64,000 bases of DNA from positions 37,824,501-37,888,500 of the forward strand of contig NC_084927.1 in NCBI RefSeq assembly GCF_958298935.1. Reading direction: 5' to 3'. Shown here piece by piece: positions 36,931 through 46,584 of this stretch (the first letter of the stretch is position 1; every line of letters starts with the position of its first letter). The notes under the pieces are model-generated. The model searched no databases. It saw only the letters and a program-made list of their open reading frames with translations, and had not been told where the DNA came from. This DNA comes from Phragmites australis (taxonomy: Eukaryota; Streptophyta; Magnoliopsida; Poales; Poaceae). Position numbers and translations under genes: made by a program.

Positions 36931-38639
36931 GTGGTTGTATTCGCACCCCGGTTGTCAGACCCAGGTATATGTCCTCGGACAGGTACGGGCTGTTCCTGTA
37001 CCATGAGGGCTGGAAGCAGATCGACTTCACCAAGCACGTCAGGGGCCTCAGCGTGGTGCCCATGCTCTTCATCCCCGGCAACGGCAGCAACTACAAGCAG
37101 GTCTGTAGCGTTGGTTGCAGAATCTTTTCAAGCATATCAGAATTGTCCACTTGAGCCTTTTTTTTTTTATCAGGAAGCATCTAGCACCTTGTGAATAAAT
37201 GAAGTCAATGAATTTTTAATTCCATCACGATATGGTCGCATGTTGGGTTTGCTGTTGACCTTGAAGTACACTCTGCAATGCATGGATGGATACTTGAGGA
37301 GTATAATGAATACACACTACGAGAAAACATTTTTTTCCTGACGAGATTTATCGCTCCTGACGGCTCCACAACCTCCGACGAGAAAATATTATCGTTGCCT
37401 GACGTTGTGGTGCAACCGTCAGAAACAAGTTGACTGCTCGTGGCGGGAGGTCACCACCGTCAGGAACAAGTTGCCTGCTCGTGGTGGGTGGTCACCACCG
37501 TCAGGAGAGCTCTGTGCGTACCGAGTGTAATTTGGGGCGCGAAGCGAAAGTTCACTACAGCGCGCGCGGGAACGGCACAAGGCACTTGGCGCGAGCGAAA
37601 ATGCAGTGTGCGGCAGCTATTGGCGTGAGCACTTAGGCAGACATGTGGGCCAGCTGAAAAGCAAATACGTGTGGTGAAGAAAATAGCAAACAATCCCCAT
37701 CCCTTTCCTTTCCCCATCCATCTCATCCTCTCCCCCAGAACCCTCCCTCCCTCTATCAGGCGTGCACTCCATCTCCATGACTCCTGATCTGCAGCTTCAT
37801 CCATCCCCTCAATCTTGCACCCCCCACTGATCCTCCAGCCTCCCCCACCATACACCCACAAAAATCAACAAGAGCAGATTTATTTGGGTGAAGTGGCCAC
37901 TGCAGATCTGGTGAGGTGGCTGCCGAATTCTCACAAATCTCAAAGGAAGATAGTACAATAATTCTTACCTCAAGCCAAAGTGGGAAGCCAAAGGATGCTC
38001 TTGGTAGAAGCTCTGATTTACTTCCGTGCTCCTTCTTGGTTGACTGTCATTCACATTGGATTTCAAAGGCCGCTTTGCTTGTTTCACAGTTATTGGTAAT
38101 TCGGAAGACAATATTCTCTTGATTTTGGTTGTCGTCGGCCGTCCTCCACCTACCTTGCTGCTGCTACGTCGTCCACAACCCTCCTCTCCCATTGCCATCT
38201 GGTGCTCCCATCTGACATTGTCGCAAGCTCCCTGTGTGGCACCCCCTAGAGGTAAGCTCCTGTCTGCTCCCATCCTTTTTGTTCTTTCTAGCAGAAAATG
38301 ATACAAATAGCTGGAATCATGGGCTTTCTGCTGCTTATCATTGTGCAATTTCTTTGATTGCAAAGCAGCTTTGTCATGTACTAAGCCAATCTTGAACAGC
38401 GGAGGGTCCAAATCGAAATGCCTCAACTTGATAAATTGACTTAGTTATTGGGTTTTACTGATGCATGTAACTGCATGTTGGTAGCATCTAATTTGATAGT
38501 AATTTGTTGCTTGTTTGTTTGATTGTTTGTATATGTTCATCCATAACAATTTTTTTTCTGGGTTTTAAAACTGAATTGGTGAAAATCTTGGTTAGAAATT
38601 CACATATGTTTTTATATGAAATCCAAATACAAATCATCA

Positions 38640-40365
38640 ATGGCAGACCGTGGTTGGATGTATAGTGGTTGGAAATGTGGTAGACCATCAAATGAATGGG
38701 TTGACAAAACAAATAAGTTCTTAGATCATTCCTTCTCCGTGCAAAGTTTAGTTGTGGCTGATACGATTAAGTGTCCTTGTTTCATGTGTCAAAATTATTT
38801 CAGACACAAAAGACCCAAGATAGAATTGCACTTGTGTCAATTTGGGTTCAAGGAAAATTACCAAACTTGGACAGCACATGGTGAGAGGCGTCTCAACCAT
38901 CGTAATGATGTCGGACCTCAATTAGAACTTGAGGGATTTGGTGAGACAGATCAGATGGACAATATGTTAGCTGATTTAGTTGGAGACCATCCACCAGCAG
39001 TAGATGAGACACCAACGGCCTCGGCTCAAGCTTTTTATAGGATGGTTGCTATTGCGGATGAGTTAGTACATGAGAAAACATTGCATTCAAGTCTGTCTGC
39101 TGTAGCTCGTCTTTTAGCCATAAAGTCACAATACAACCTCTCAGTGGCCTGCTATGATGACTTTATTAAACTCATGCATGAACTCCTCCCACTTCAGTGT
39201 AAATTGCCTAAGGACTTCTACCGTTCGAAGAAAATATTGGAAGGTCTTGGTATGCCATATCACAAAATTGACGTGTGTTATAATAATTGCATGTTGTATT
39301 ACAAAGGTAATATTGACAAAGAGAAATGTGACATTTGTGGTACCCCTCGCTACGAGGATGGTTTGAAAAAGATCCCTCGTAAAGTGTTGCGCTACCTGCC
39401 CATAAAAGATAGGTTGCAAAGATTATATGCACATGAGGAGACAGCAACACTAATGCATTCACACAAACAAACTCTTCTCTCCAACTCTAGTAAAATGGTG
39501 CATCCATGTAATGGAGAGGCATGGCAACAATTTGATGCAGATTTCCCAAACTTTGCACAAGAGGCAAGGAATGTTAGACTTGGTATAGCAACTGATGGTT
39601 TCACACCATATAGCTTGGGTGCTGCACTTTACTCATGTTGGCCAGTATTTGTTGTTCCTTATAATCTTCCTCCGGGCATTTGCATGAGGCCAGAGTATAT
39701 CTTTCTTTCCCTTGTTATTCCGGGTCCTGAACATCCTGGAAAGAAATTAAGTATCTTGATGCAACCTTTAGTAGATGAATTGCTCAAGCTATGGGAGGGG
39801 GTAGAAACATGGGATTCTTCACTAAAGTAAAACTTTAGGATGAGGGCAGCATACATTTGGTCTATCCATGATTTTCCTGCCTATGGCATCTTTTGGCTTG
39901 AAGATGGAAGGCCCAAAGATGATTTTTAATTTCATACTATATATATGTAGGTCCTTTATAGCAAGTTTGAGATGGAGATACCAGATGATGTTCCTGAGCA
40001 ACAAGCAGATGAGACGGTAAGTACTTATCTGACATGATCTTCATCTTTCATGCATAGTAGCCTTGATAGCTGTAAGAAAGTTACTGCTTGATCAAAATTA
40101 AGGCAAGGAGCAGATTGTGGACTAATGTGTTAACCAGGAATAATGAATCCTAGAACTAGTCATATCAGTTGTGGTACATAGCAGTATAACTATACATCTT
40201 GTATGGATGTTAGAAAGGCATGAACATAGTATACATAGTAGTCAAATTTCAGTTTGCGTTCATTTCAATAGCAAGAAAATATATTCTGATCTCTCATGCA
40301 ATATTTTTTTTATTCTTTTGTTACATGTAGCAGGGTGCTGCTGTAGATGGATCATCTCATGCTTA
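38640..40365 (+). pseudogene. CACTA transposase (TNP2/Transposase_21 type), truncated
   Basis: From MADRGWMYSGWKCGR (38640) a 396-codon frame runs to 39830. It starts with the transposase-associated N-terminal domain, including a Cys/His cluster (CPCFMCQNYF...HLCQFGF). It then enters the transposase core (KCDICGTPRYEDG, IATDGFTPYS, IPGPEHPGKKL). The frame stops at TAA (39828-39830) exactly where relatives read KQNFRMRAA: the next bases still encode NFRMRAAYIWSIHDFPAYG, so a C-to-T change of CAA to TAA is likely. Homology ends soon after, near 39930. Two small 3' exon-like pieces (about 39951-40016 and 40334-40365, ending VDGSSHA and a stop) remain, so the middle of the gene is deleted. Confidence 0.85.
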
Positions 40366-40770
40366 AGAAGATATCCACAACAACATTTCTGACGAGGTGG
40401 ACTAGCCCTTGTCAACACTTGCTGCAGATTTGGAAGATTTTTTGGTGGATGCACATATTTTGTCATGCGATGCATGGAGAACTATGGCTGGATGGCTGCT
40501 AGGGTCGAATTAACCTTTTGAGTGAACCCACTGATTTGTGCCATGAACTAGCTAATTTCTTGCACGTTGTGTGTGTTAGCCAAGTCATGGCAGATTTGAA
40601 AAACTTGGTAAACATAGATGTATGTTAGGCAAGTCATGGAAGACCTGCAAAATCCGGAAAACATTGACTTGGTCATGAACTAGCATGGCAAGTTTGTTTA
40701 GATGAAATTTGATTATTGGACACGAATTTGTGCTTTTGAATGTCTGGTAGTTGTGATCTGTCTAATGTGG

Positions 40771-40771
<1 letters not shown>

Positions 40772-40837
<66 letters not shown>
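40772..40837. repeat. (TA)n microsatellite, left flank of the Micron-like element
   Basis: A perfect TA tract of about 66 bp. A second TA tract (41214-41237) stands at the other side of the 376-bp insert, so the insert appears to have split one original tract. Confidence 0.95.
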
Positions 40838-40839
<2 letters not shown>

Positions 40840-41213
40840 AAAACTAGTATGTACTCCTGGGTGTATGTACTCCCACCTCTCATATACCATTTTTACACGT
40901 GTGTTATACTTCTTTATCACTTTAAATATACTTCATTAGTAATTATAAGATACTACAATACAAATCCCACGAAAATTTTTATGAAATTCCATGATTTTTA
41001 TCATAATTTGCGTATATACTTCTTTTATGTATAAAAAAGAGTATATAGCAAAAATGAAAGGCTAACATTGAATTTTTTTTCTTACAACTCATATTGGAGT
41101 ATCTTAGAATTAGTATTAGAGTATACTAAAAATGATAAAAGAGTATAAAGTGTTTGTTTAGGTGGTATATTGCATGTGGGAGTACATACTCCTAGGAGTA
41201 TAGAATAGGTGTC
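40838..41213. mobile_element. Micron-like MITE inserted in (TA)n, 376 bp
   Basis: The ends are imperfect inverted repeats of about 50 bp, sharing the blocks TACTCCTGGG/TACTCCTAGG and GTATGTACTCCCAC. Both sides are pure TA dinucleotide repeats. Micron elements of rice are known to target (TA)n microsatellites in just this way; assignment here is by that resemblance. It is nested inside the CACTA element and has no coding capacity. Confidence 0.75.
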
Positions 41214-41708
41214 ATATATATATATATATATATATATCAATGTGTGTACTTACTGATTGGGCCCGAAAACATCCCTAACAGCAGGTAACCGTCAGGATTT
41301 TTGTGTCATTCCTGTCGTGATAACTACGTCAGGATATTCCAATGTTTGCCTGACGGAAAAAAAATCCGTCAGGAATTCTTCCTGATGATTACTCCTGACG
41401 GTCGCCCGTCAGTGAATGACCTGTTAGGATTGACGGAAGAGCTGACGACAGAGGGAGCTTTCCCGACGGTCACACCGTCAGGAATCTAGGCCACTCCGTC
41501 AGGAAAATGTTCCTGTCGTCCAGCCATCGGGAAACGGTTACATTTCCTGACATCTCATTCCTGGCGGTTTTGATAGCATTCCTGACGGTGTGTACCCGTC
41601 AGGAAAAAACTGCTTCCTGGTAGTGACATCGTCTATGCCATTCACATGATCCTTGACCAATACAAAGGATCACATTTATAGCGATCAAAGGGTGTCACTC
41701 AATCCTCT

Positions 41709-42364
41709 TGTAACACATCGTCTCTAGAATTTTATTATAGTCTAACTCATCTGTGAGACGAGCCTATATACGTATAACACATTTCTTACACTTTTATACC
41801 TGTTTCATGTAAAAGTGTTAACCTAAAATTGCTATGTTTGAAGTACAAAGACTTATAACCTGGCCTCAACATATCAAAATTATCAAAATTATACTAAACA
41901 CAATACACCAGAACACTTGAGCCACACAAGTTGGAACAAAAAACATTAATAGGTCAGGGTATTACATTCTCCCCTTCAGGGCTGACGCTCTCGTCAATTT
42001 ATCGCGTAAGTGGTGGATAAATATATAGGATCTTCCCTTGGTGCCACAACCATGTCATGTCTCCTCCATGGGCTAACACTCACATACTCTGCAACGAGAG
42101 TTGACTCTGATACCAACTGTAGCACATTGCTTCTAAAAATTGCTTACAATCTAGGTCACCTATGGGTCCCGCTTACGCCTCTCTTACACTTTCGTCATCG
42201 CTTTGTATAAAACGGTTAACCTGAATGTGCTATGTTTGTAGCGTGAAAGATTATAAGATGGTCTCAACCTATCCAAACTACTAAAGTGATACTAAACCCA
42301 TCACATCAGAATACTTAGACCATACGAGCCGAAATTAGAAATACTAATAAGCTAGTGTATTATA
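41709..42364 (-). mobile_element. TRIM-like miniature LTR retrotransposon, 656 bp, TSD CCTCT
   Basis: Two direct repeats, 41709-41966 (258 bp) and 42118-42364 (247 bp), flank only 151 bp of internal DNA. On the minus strand each repeat begins TGTAATAC-type and ends in TACA-type sequence. Next to the upstream LTR is a primer-binding site TGGTATCAGAGTC (complementary to initiator tRNA-Met), and before the other is a polypurine tract GAAGGGGAGAA. The 5-bp target duplication CCTCT is perfect (41704-41708 and 42365-42369). With no coding room it matches the TRIM definition. The two LTRs differ considerably, so the insertion is old. It interrupts the same PGAP1-like exon as the CACTA element. Confidence 0.88.
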
Positions 42365-42378
42365 CCTCTGGTAAATTG

Positions 42379-42794
42379 TAGATCCGAGCTTATTAAGTAC
42401 TTAATTGAGTATTTCTGAGCTTCTTGACTCGATATCTAACCCCTATTACATGTCCTTGCTTATATAGACCTAAGTACATGACCGGTTAGATAAGTTATCT
42501 CCAACTTATATCTGGACTTCGTACACCTATACGCATATTTTGTAAAATAAACATACAGACTCCGACTCGGACTCTATAGACTCTTATCGTACTAGACTTG
42601 GACACATGCACGTACATGAAACTTTTCGGACTTGATCGGCTACCGTATATTCTGCGAACTTGTAGACCTTCTATACAAGTACATATACAGTAACAGGTTA
42701 ATCAAAACTTTTATAACTTTTTACATGCATGCTTCGACTTGTCTATATTATTAATCTTAACTTGTCTAGACATACCAAAACAAGATTAATTTTA
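42379..42794. other. AT-rich stretch between the PGAP1-like and YSL-like remnants
   Basis: It begins with a possible intron donor of the PGAP1-like remnant and ends in AT-rich sequence with ...GCAAG before the YSL coding words, which may be a damaged intron acceptor. No complete gene. Confidence 0.4.
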
Positions 42795-43535
42795 ACAAAT
42801 TATGGTGCAAGTGTTCATCTCCATCGCACTGATCCTGGGCGACGGCCTGTACAACTTCTTGAAGGTGATGACCAAAACCGTCACCGCGCTTGTGGTGCAG
42901 GTGCGCGGGATGATGTCGGAGCCGACACTTCCAATCTCGGGCTGTTGCGGCGGCAACACCGCCGTCCCGACGCCGGAGGAAACGTTTGACGACAAGCGCC
43001 GCTCTGAGCTGCTCCTCAAGGACCAGATCCCGAACACCCTGGCGCTCGGCGCGTACGCGGTCATCGCCGTCATCTCCATCGCCACTGTCCCGCGCATCTT
43101 CCACCAGCTCAAGTGGTACCACGTGGCGTTGTCGTACGTGATCGCGCCGGTGCTGGCCTTCTGCAATACGGGTGCGGCCTCACGGACTGGTCCCTCGCCA
43201 CGACGTACGGCAAGCTGGCCATCTTCACGGTGGGGGCCTGGGCGGGAGCGTCCGACGGCGGCATCATCGCGGGTCTGGCCGCGTGCGGCGTGATGATCGG
43301 CATCGTGTCCACGGCTTCGGACCTGACGCAGGACTTTAAGACCGCGGTCCATGTTCGTGAGCCAGGTGATCGGCACGGCCATGGGCTGCGTCATCGCACC
43401 GTCCGTGTTATTCTGGCTCTTCTATAACGCCTTCCACGACATCGGCATGCCGGGGTCCGAGTACCCGTCGCCCAACGCGCTGGTGTACCGCAACACGGCC
43501 ATTACTCAATTTCGGGAGGAGGTGAAGGAACTCTG
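42795..43535 (+). pseudogene. Yellow-stripe-like (YSL/OPT family) metal-nicotianamine transporter fragment
   Basis: YSL proteins move Fe, Cu or Mn chelated by nicotianamine or phytosiderophores across membranes. Characteristic words in order: [118 protein letters not shown] and [14 protein letters not shown]. Reading needs two frame changes. Near 43165 about 4 bp are missing (CNA-YGCG). Near 43344 about 20 bp are missing, removing the usual residues between DFKT and RSMFVSQ. Similarity stops after YRNTAI and a stop follows at about 43534. The N-terminal half and the last membrane spans are absent. A truncated copy, not functional. Confidence 0.85.
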
Positions 43536-43537
43536 AT

Positions 43538-43603
43538 CCTCTCGAATGTTAAGTGCCCTCCTCTCGACTGTTAAGTGCCCTCCTCTCGACTGTTAAGTGC
43601 CCT
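43538..43603. repeat. 22-bp tandem repeat, three copies
   Basis: The unit CCTCTCGACTGTTAAGTGCC(CT) is repeated at 43538-43559, 43560-43581 and 43582-43603; the first copy differs at one base. It begins immediately after the end of YSL similarity and marks a rearranged breakpoint. Confidence 0.9.
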
Positions 43604-46177
43604 TTTTTTGTAGGAGAATTTACCTTTTGGGTTGCACACTTGCGTGAAAGGATCCGATCGGTAGTTGTTGTTCTCTCTTGCCTGTAACTTGAGAAGTAGC
43701 CAGTAGTATGTAGCTTAGGTTCATGTGTGTAGCTTGGTAGGAATGAGCAGGATAATACAGAGAGGGATATCTCATATGCCATGTGGGAGATCTGGTTGGT
43801 CCCCTCTGGGGCACGAAGGGTCTAGATCTGCATAGTTGAGCGTGAAAATAGATTTTATAGGATCTGATATAAAAAGATCTTTATGAGATACTGATTTACA
43901 TCATATATGAGAACAAGTAGAGATCTTTTAAAAAACTAGACCCTGTAAAATTTGTTTCGCCCAACATGAACTCTCCGCCCATCCCATCATTGCGGATCAT
44001 GTGATCCATATACGTAACCCGACGCTCCCTCTTCGCCGAGCTGCCTGCCAGTGCATGCAGGCTCTTGCAGCCGCCGGCCTGCATGCGTGATTGCAGATCA
44101 GCAGCAGGGTGATGGGACAAGTGGAGCATGTGCCAATCTCCATCGGAAAGTTAACAGCAACAACTGAAACCACACTCGTCCGGAATGCAGTGCAGTTTCA
44201 CTTTGTCCTCGGGAAGCGTGGGAAATTCCCTCGGCTTTCAGAGCAGGTCCGGTCCTCATCGGGTTTTTTCAGGCTTTGCACTCCTCGTCGTGGTGAAGCA
44301 GCCAGGGAAAATCGCAGATGGGCGTGATTCCACGGTTTGTTGGGGGAATCGCGTGCCTTTATGTGGCGATTATTTTAGCTCTTTGGATGACAAACCTTTT
44401 GCTGATTTTCTCTCTCAGTCTCAGATCTCTTTTTCTGCAGAAGCGTGATTTCCACCTGCCGTGGACAGCAGAACACAACTAACCATGCACCTCCACTGCC
44501 CTGGCGGCTCTGCTGGGGCTGGGGCTCCTCTTCTTTTCTGTGAATTTGCTCAGTTACCACCAATTTAACTACGTTTCGATAAAATATCACCACTTCTTAC
44601 TGACATATGAGGCAACATGTATCAATGACATATGAACTATAATGACAAATCTTTGAAACACAGCTAACTTAGTGACATACAAGTAATTTCCCCCCTCTTT
44701 TCATGGCAAGAATGAGCCATGCATCAACGCATTGCTGCGTGTCAGCCGCGTTAACTGTAATGTTGGTGCAGTGGAGGAGTAACTGATCAGAGCAAACACC
44801 ACAGGCAAAAGCAGCTTACCGTTGTGTCGGTTTATTTCTCTCTCTCGCTCGCTGGTAGTGATACAAGTGAGTACTCAATAGGTAGTTTGGGTCATCACTT
44901 TGATTCATTTAGCTTGATTAGAAAAAAAAATAAACTAACTATTAGGTGGAAGTGCAGTTTTAGTTTAGTGTAGTGGGTTTTGGGTCGATCCAAAAAAATG
45001 AAACTCGCATCCCTAGTCCCCGGGGCGTGAGGCTGAGCGGGCTGCTCAGGAATGGAATTTGTCGTAAACGCGGCGCTGATTAATTGAGCTGTGGTTTATG
45101 ATAAATTTTGCAGGTGCTGGAACTGGAAATTATCAAGCTTTGGCAGAGCTCCTGCCTTTTCTGTTCAGAGATTTTTTTGGAAATTTTAGTTTTCAGTTGT
45201 GTCCTTCTGACTTGACAAGTACGGGCTGTCAGGTTCAGACTACGGCAAACACAGATCTAGTGGAGTTGTGGATGGCGAGTTTTGAATTTTGAATATGACA
45301 ATTGTAAGTCACAGAGGTTGAATTGTGCTTTGGAAACATGAATTGTGTATGTGCTCTGAGAACCTTCATAACGTTTCAGGTCTGGATTCTCATGAATTGC
45401 CTGTGAGAGAAAAAAAAAACTGAAGATTGCTTCCGTGAAACAAAATCTGAAAACTGCTTCAGACAAACCTTCTGAGGCCAATTGTGATCTGAATTCTTCA
45501 CGAGGGACGTCGTTTCAGTAATTCCCCACAACATTTGCTCCATCAAATTTTCCCTGGACTTCTCTGATATGCTGAATTCTTCGAATCCAGCTGACTGTCG
45601 AGTCTCGAGTGTTTCTTCAGACTAATGTTTCATAAGAACCTGTACTGATTTTTTTCATTAACAGTGAGTCACCAAGCAAATTAGCAGTAGAAGAAAATTG
45701 CTTCACACCAAATTTACCTAGAAAAAAGAGGTGGAATTCAGCTCATCAATTCCAAACACAAGAGCACTTGTGCAAGGTTCGAACCAACCAAAACAAAGAA
45801 ATGCAAGATCCAGAGCCAAGCAAAGAAATCTGCACTGAATTGCATCTGAACAAGCATCTGAAACAGCGAAATTCAGAAGGCAAGAACCATCCCATACCTG
45901 AATTCTACCAAATTAAATCCTCAGCATAATTTCTATGGACACTCTTGAACCACAGAAGAAAATTAGCGCTACAATTCTCCTTCCCACGTGAGAGAATTCA
46001 TGTGTGGAAGAAGCACATGATAAAACTGGAACTCATGCGCAGCGAATTCCGTGAATTCTCACAGAATTACCCACCAGGGACTCACGAAGCACCAAAATTC
46101 AGAACAAAGACACTGAATTCCCCCAAAACAAGCACCCCAACTGGCAGAATTCTCCACGCCAGAAGCAAAAACATAAG
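43604..46177. other. Spacer downstream of MIR396
   Basis: No gene or bounded transposon is recognised. The part next to 46.2 kb probably belongs to the 3' end of the primary MIR396 transcript on the minus strand. Open frames there on the plus strand (for example 45945-46871) are antisense to the hairpin and lack family resemblance. Confidence 0.45.
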
Positions 46178-46365
46178 ACGCTGCATGGTTTCCATGGGCT
46201 TTCTTGAACCATCAACAGGTAGAGACGACCAAAGCGACCCGAGAGAGCCCCGCAATTCAATTCACAGAGAATTGCTGGGATACTCACGCGAGGCCACCGC
46301 GTTCATCTCACGTACCCCCACGAGTTCACAGTTCAAGAAAGCCTGTGGAAAGCATGCCCGCACAT
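46178..46365 (-). ncRNA. MIR396: MIR396 precursor hairpin
   Basis: On the minus strand, 46349-46329 reads UCCACAGGCUUUCUUGAACU plus G, the grass form of miR396-5p (with the extra G compared with dicot miR396). The opposite arm, 46212-46189, reads AUGGUUCAAGAAAGCCCAUG and onward, matching the known star arm of the rice miR396e type. The arms pair over about 27 bp with two small mismatched pairs, and the loop is about 115 nt. miR396 targets transcripts of GROWTH-REGULATING FACTOR (GRF) genes and so limits cell proliferation and organ size. A CT-rich leader-like sequence and a TATA-type motif lie upstream on the minus strand (46.43-46.58 kb). Confidence 0.93.
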
Positions 46366-46576
46366 CTTTCCTTTTCCCCGTCGGGCGAGGGGCGCAGACA
46401 CCGCAATTCTCGCCTCATCACCACCAACGCAACAGCAATCGCCGGCCGGAAGAGGAAGAGCAAAAGGGAGAGAGACTGCGAGAGGATGCAGTGCAGAGGT
46501 GGTTGAGAGAGAGAAGGGAGGCTAGCAAGAGAGAGTTCCTTTGGAGTGAGAGTAACGGCCCACAGAGCCGGGCGGA

Positions 46577-46584
46577 TATAAATA
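46577..46584 (-). promoter_or_regulatory. Candidate core promoter of MIR396
   Basis: TATTTATA on the minus strand (TATAAATA on plus) lies about 210 nt upstream of the hairpin. The intervening minus-strand sequence is strongly CT-rich (CTCTCTCTCAACC-like), as in many plant leaders. The motif could serve either strand; the hairpin orientation favours minus. Confidence 0.5.

Larger units (their letters stand above)
37315..41625 (+). mobile_element. Complete CACTA (En/Spm) transposon, 4,311 bp, TSD ACA
   Basis: The left end CACTACGAGAAAAC and the right end (reading in) CACTACCAGGAAGC are inverted terminal repeats. The subterminal regions carry many copies of CCTGACGG/CCGTCAGG in both orientations. 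The 3-bp target duplication ACA is perfect (37312-37314 and 41626-41628). The element sits inside the PGAP1-like exon. It contains a damaged transposase gene and a nested Micron-like element, so it is not autonomous. Confidence 0.95.
36940..42378 (+). pseudogene. PGAP1-like GPI inositol-deacylase exon remnant, split by two transposons
   Basis: Coding pieces at about 36940-37314, 41629-41708 and 42370-42378 read as one exon of a plant PGAP1-like GPI inositol-deacylase (ER enzyme removing the inositol acyl chain of GPI anchors). Recognisable words in order: RYGLFLYHEGWKQIDFTKHV, VPMLFIPGNGSNYKQ, ALVAESFQAYQNCPLEP, QEASSTL, FAVDLE, HSAMHGWILEEYNEY, then across the first insertion IVYAIHMILDQYKGSHL, and across the second VTQSSGKL. 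Lesions include one extra base near 37109, a stop after EASSTL, a small deletion before FAVDLE and a stop after GSHL. A GTAGAT that could be an old intron donor follows the last codons. The 5' part of the gene is replaced by the LTR and nothing of the lipase GHSMGG motif remains. Confidence 0.8.

Noticed and set aside
44570..44700. Possible small MITE with GACATATGA words
   Set aside because: Repeats are direct rather than inverted and no termini could be fixed.
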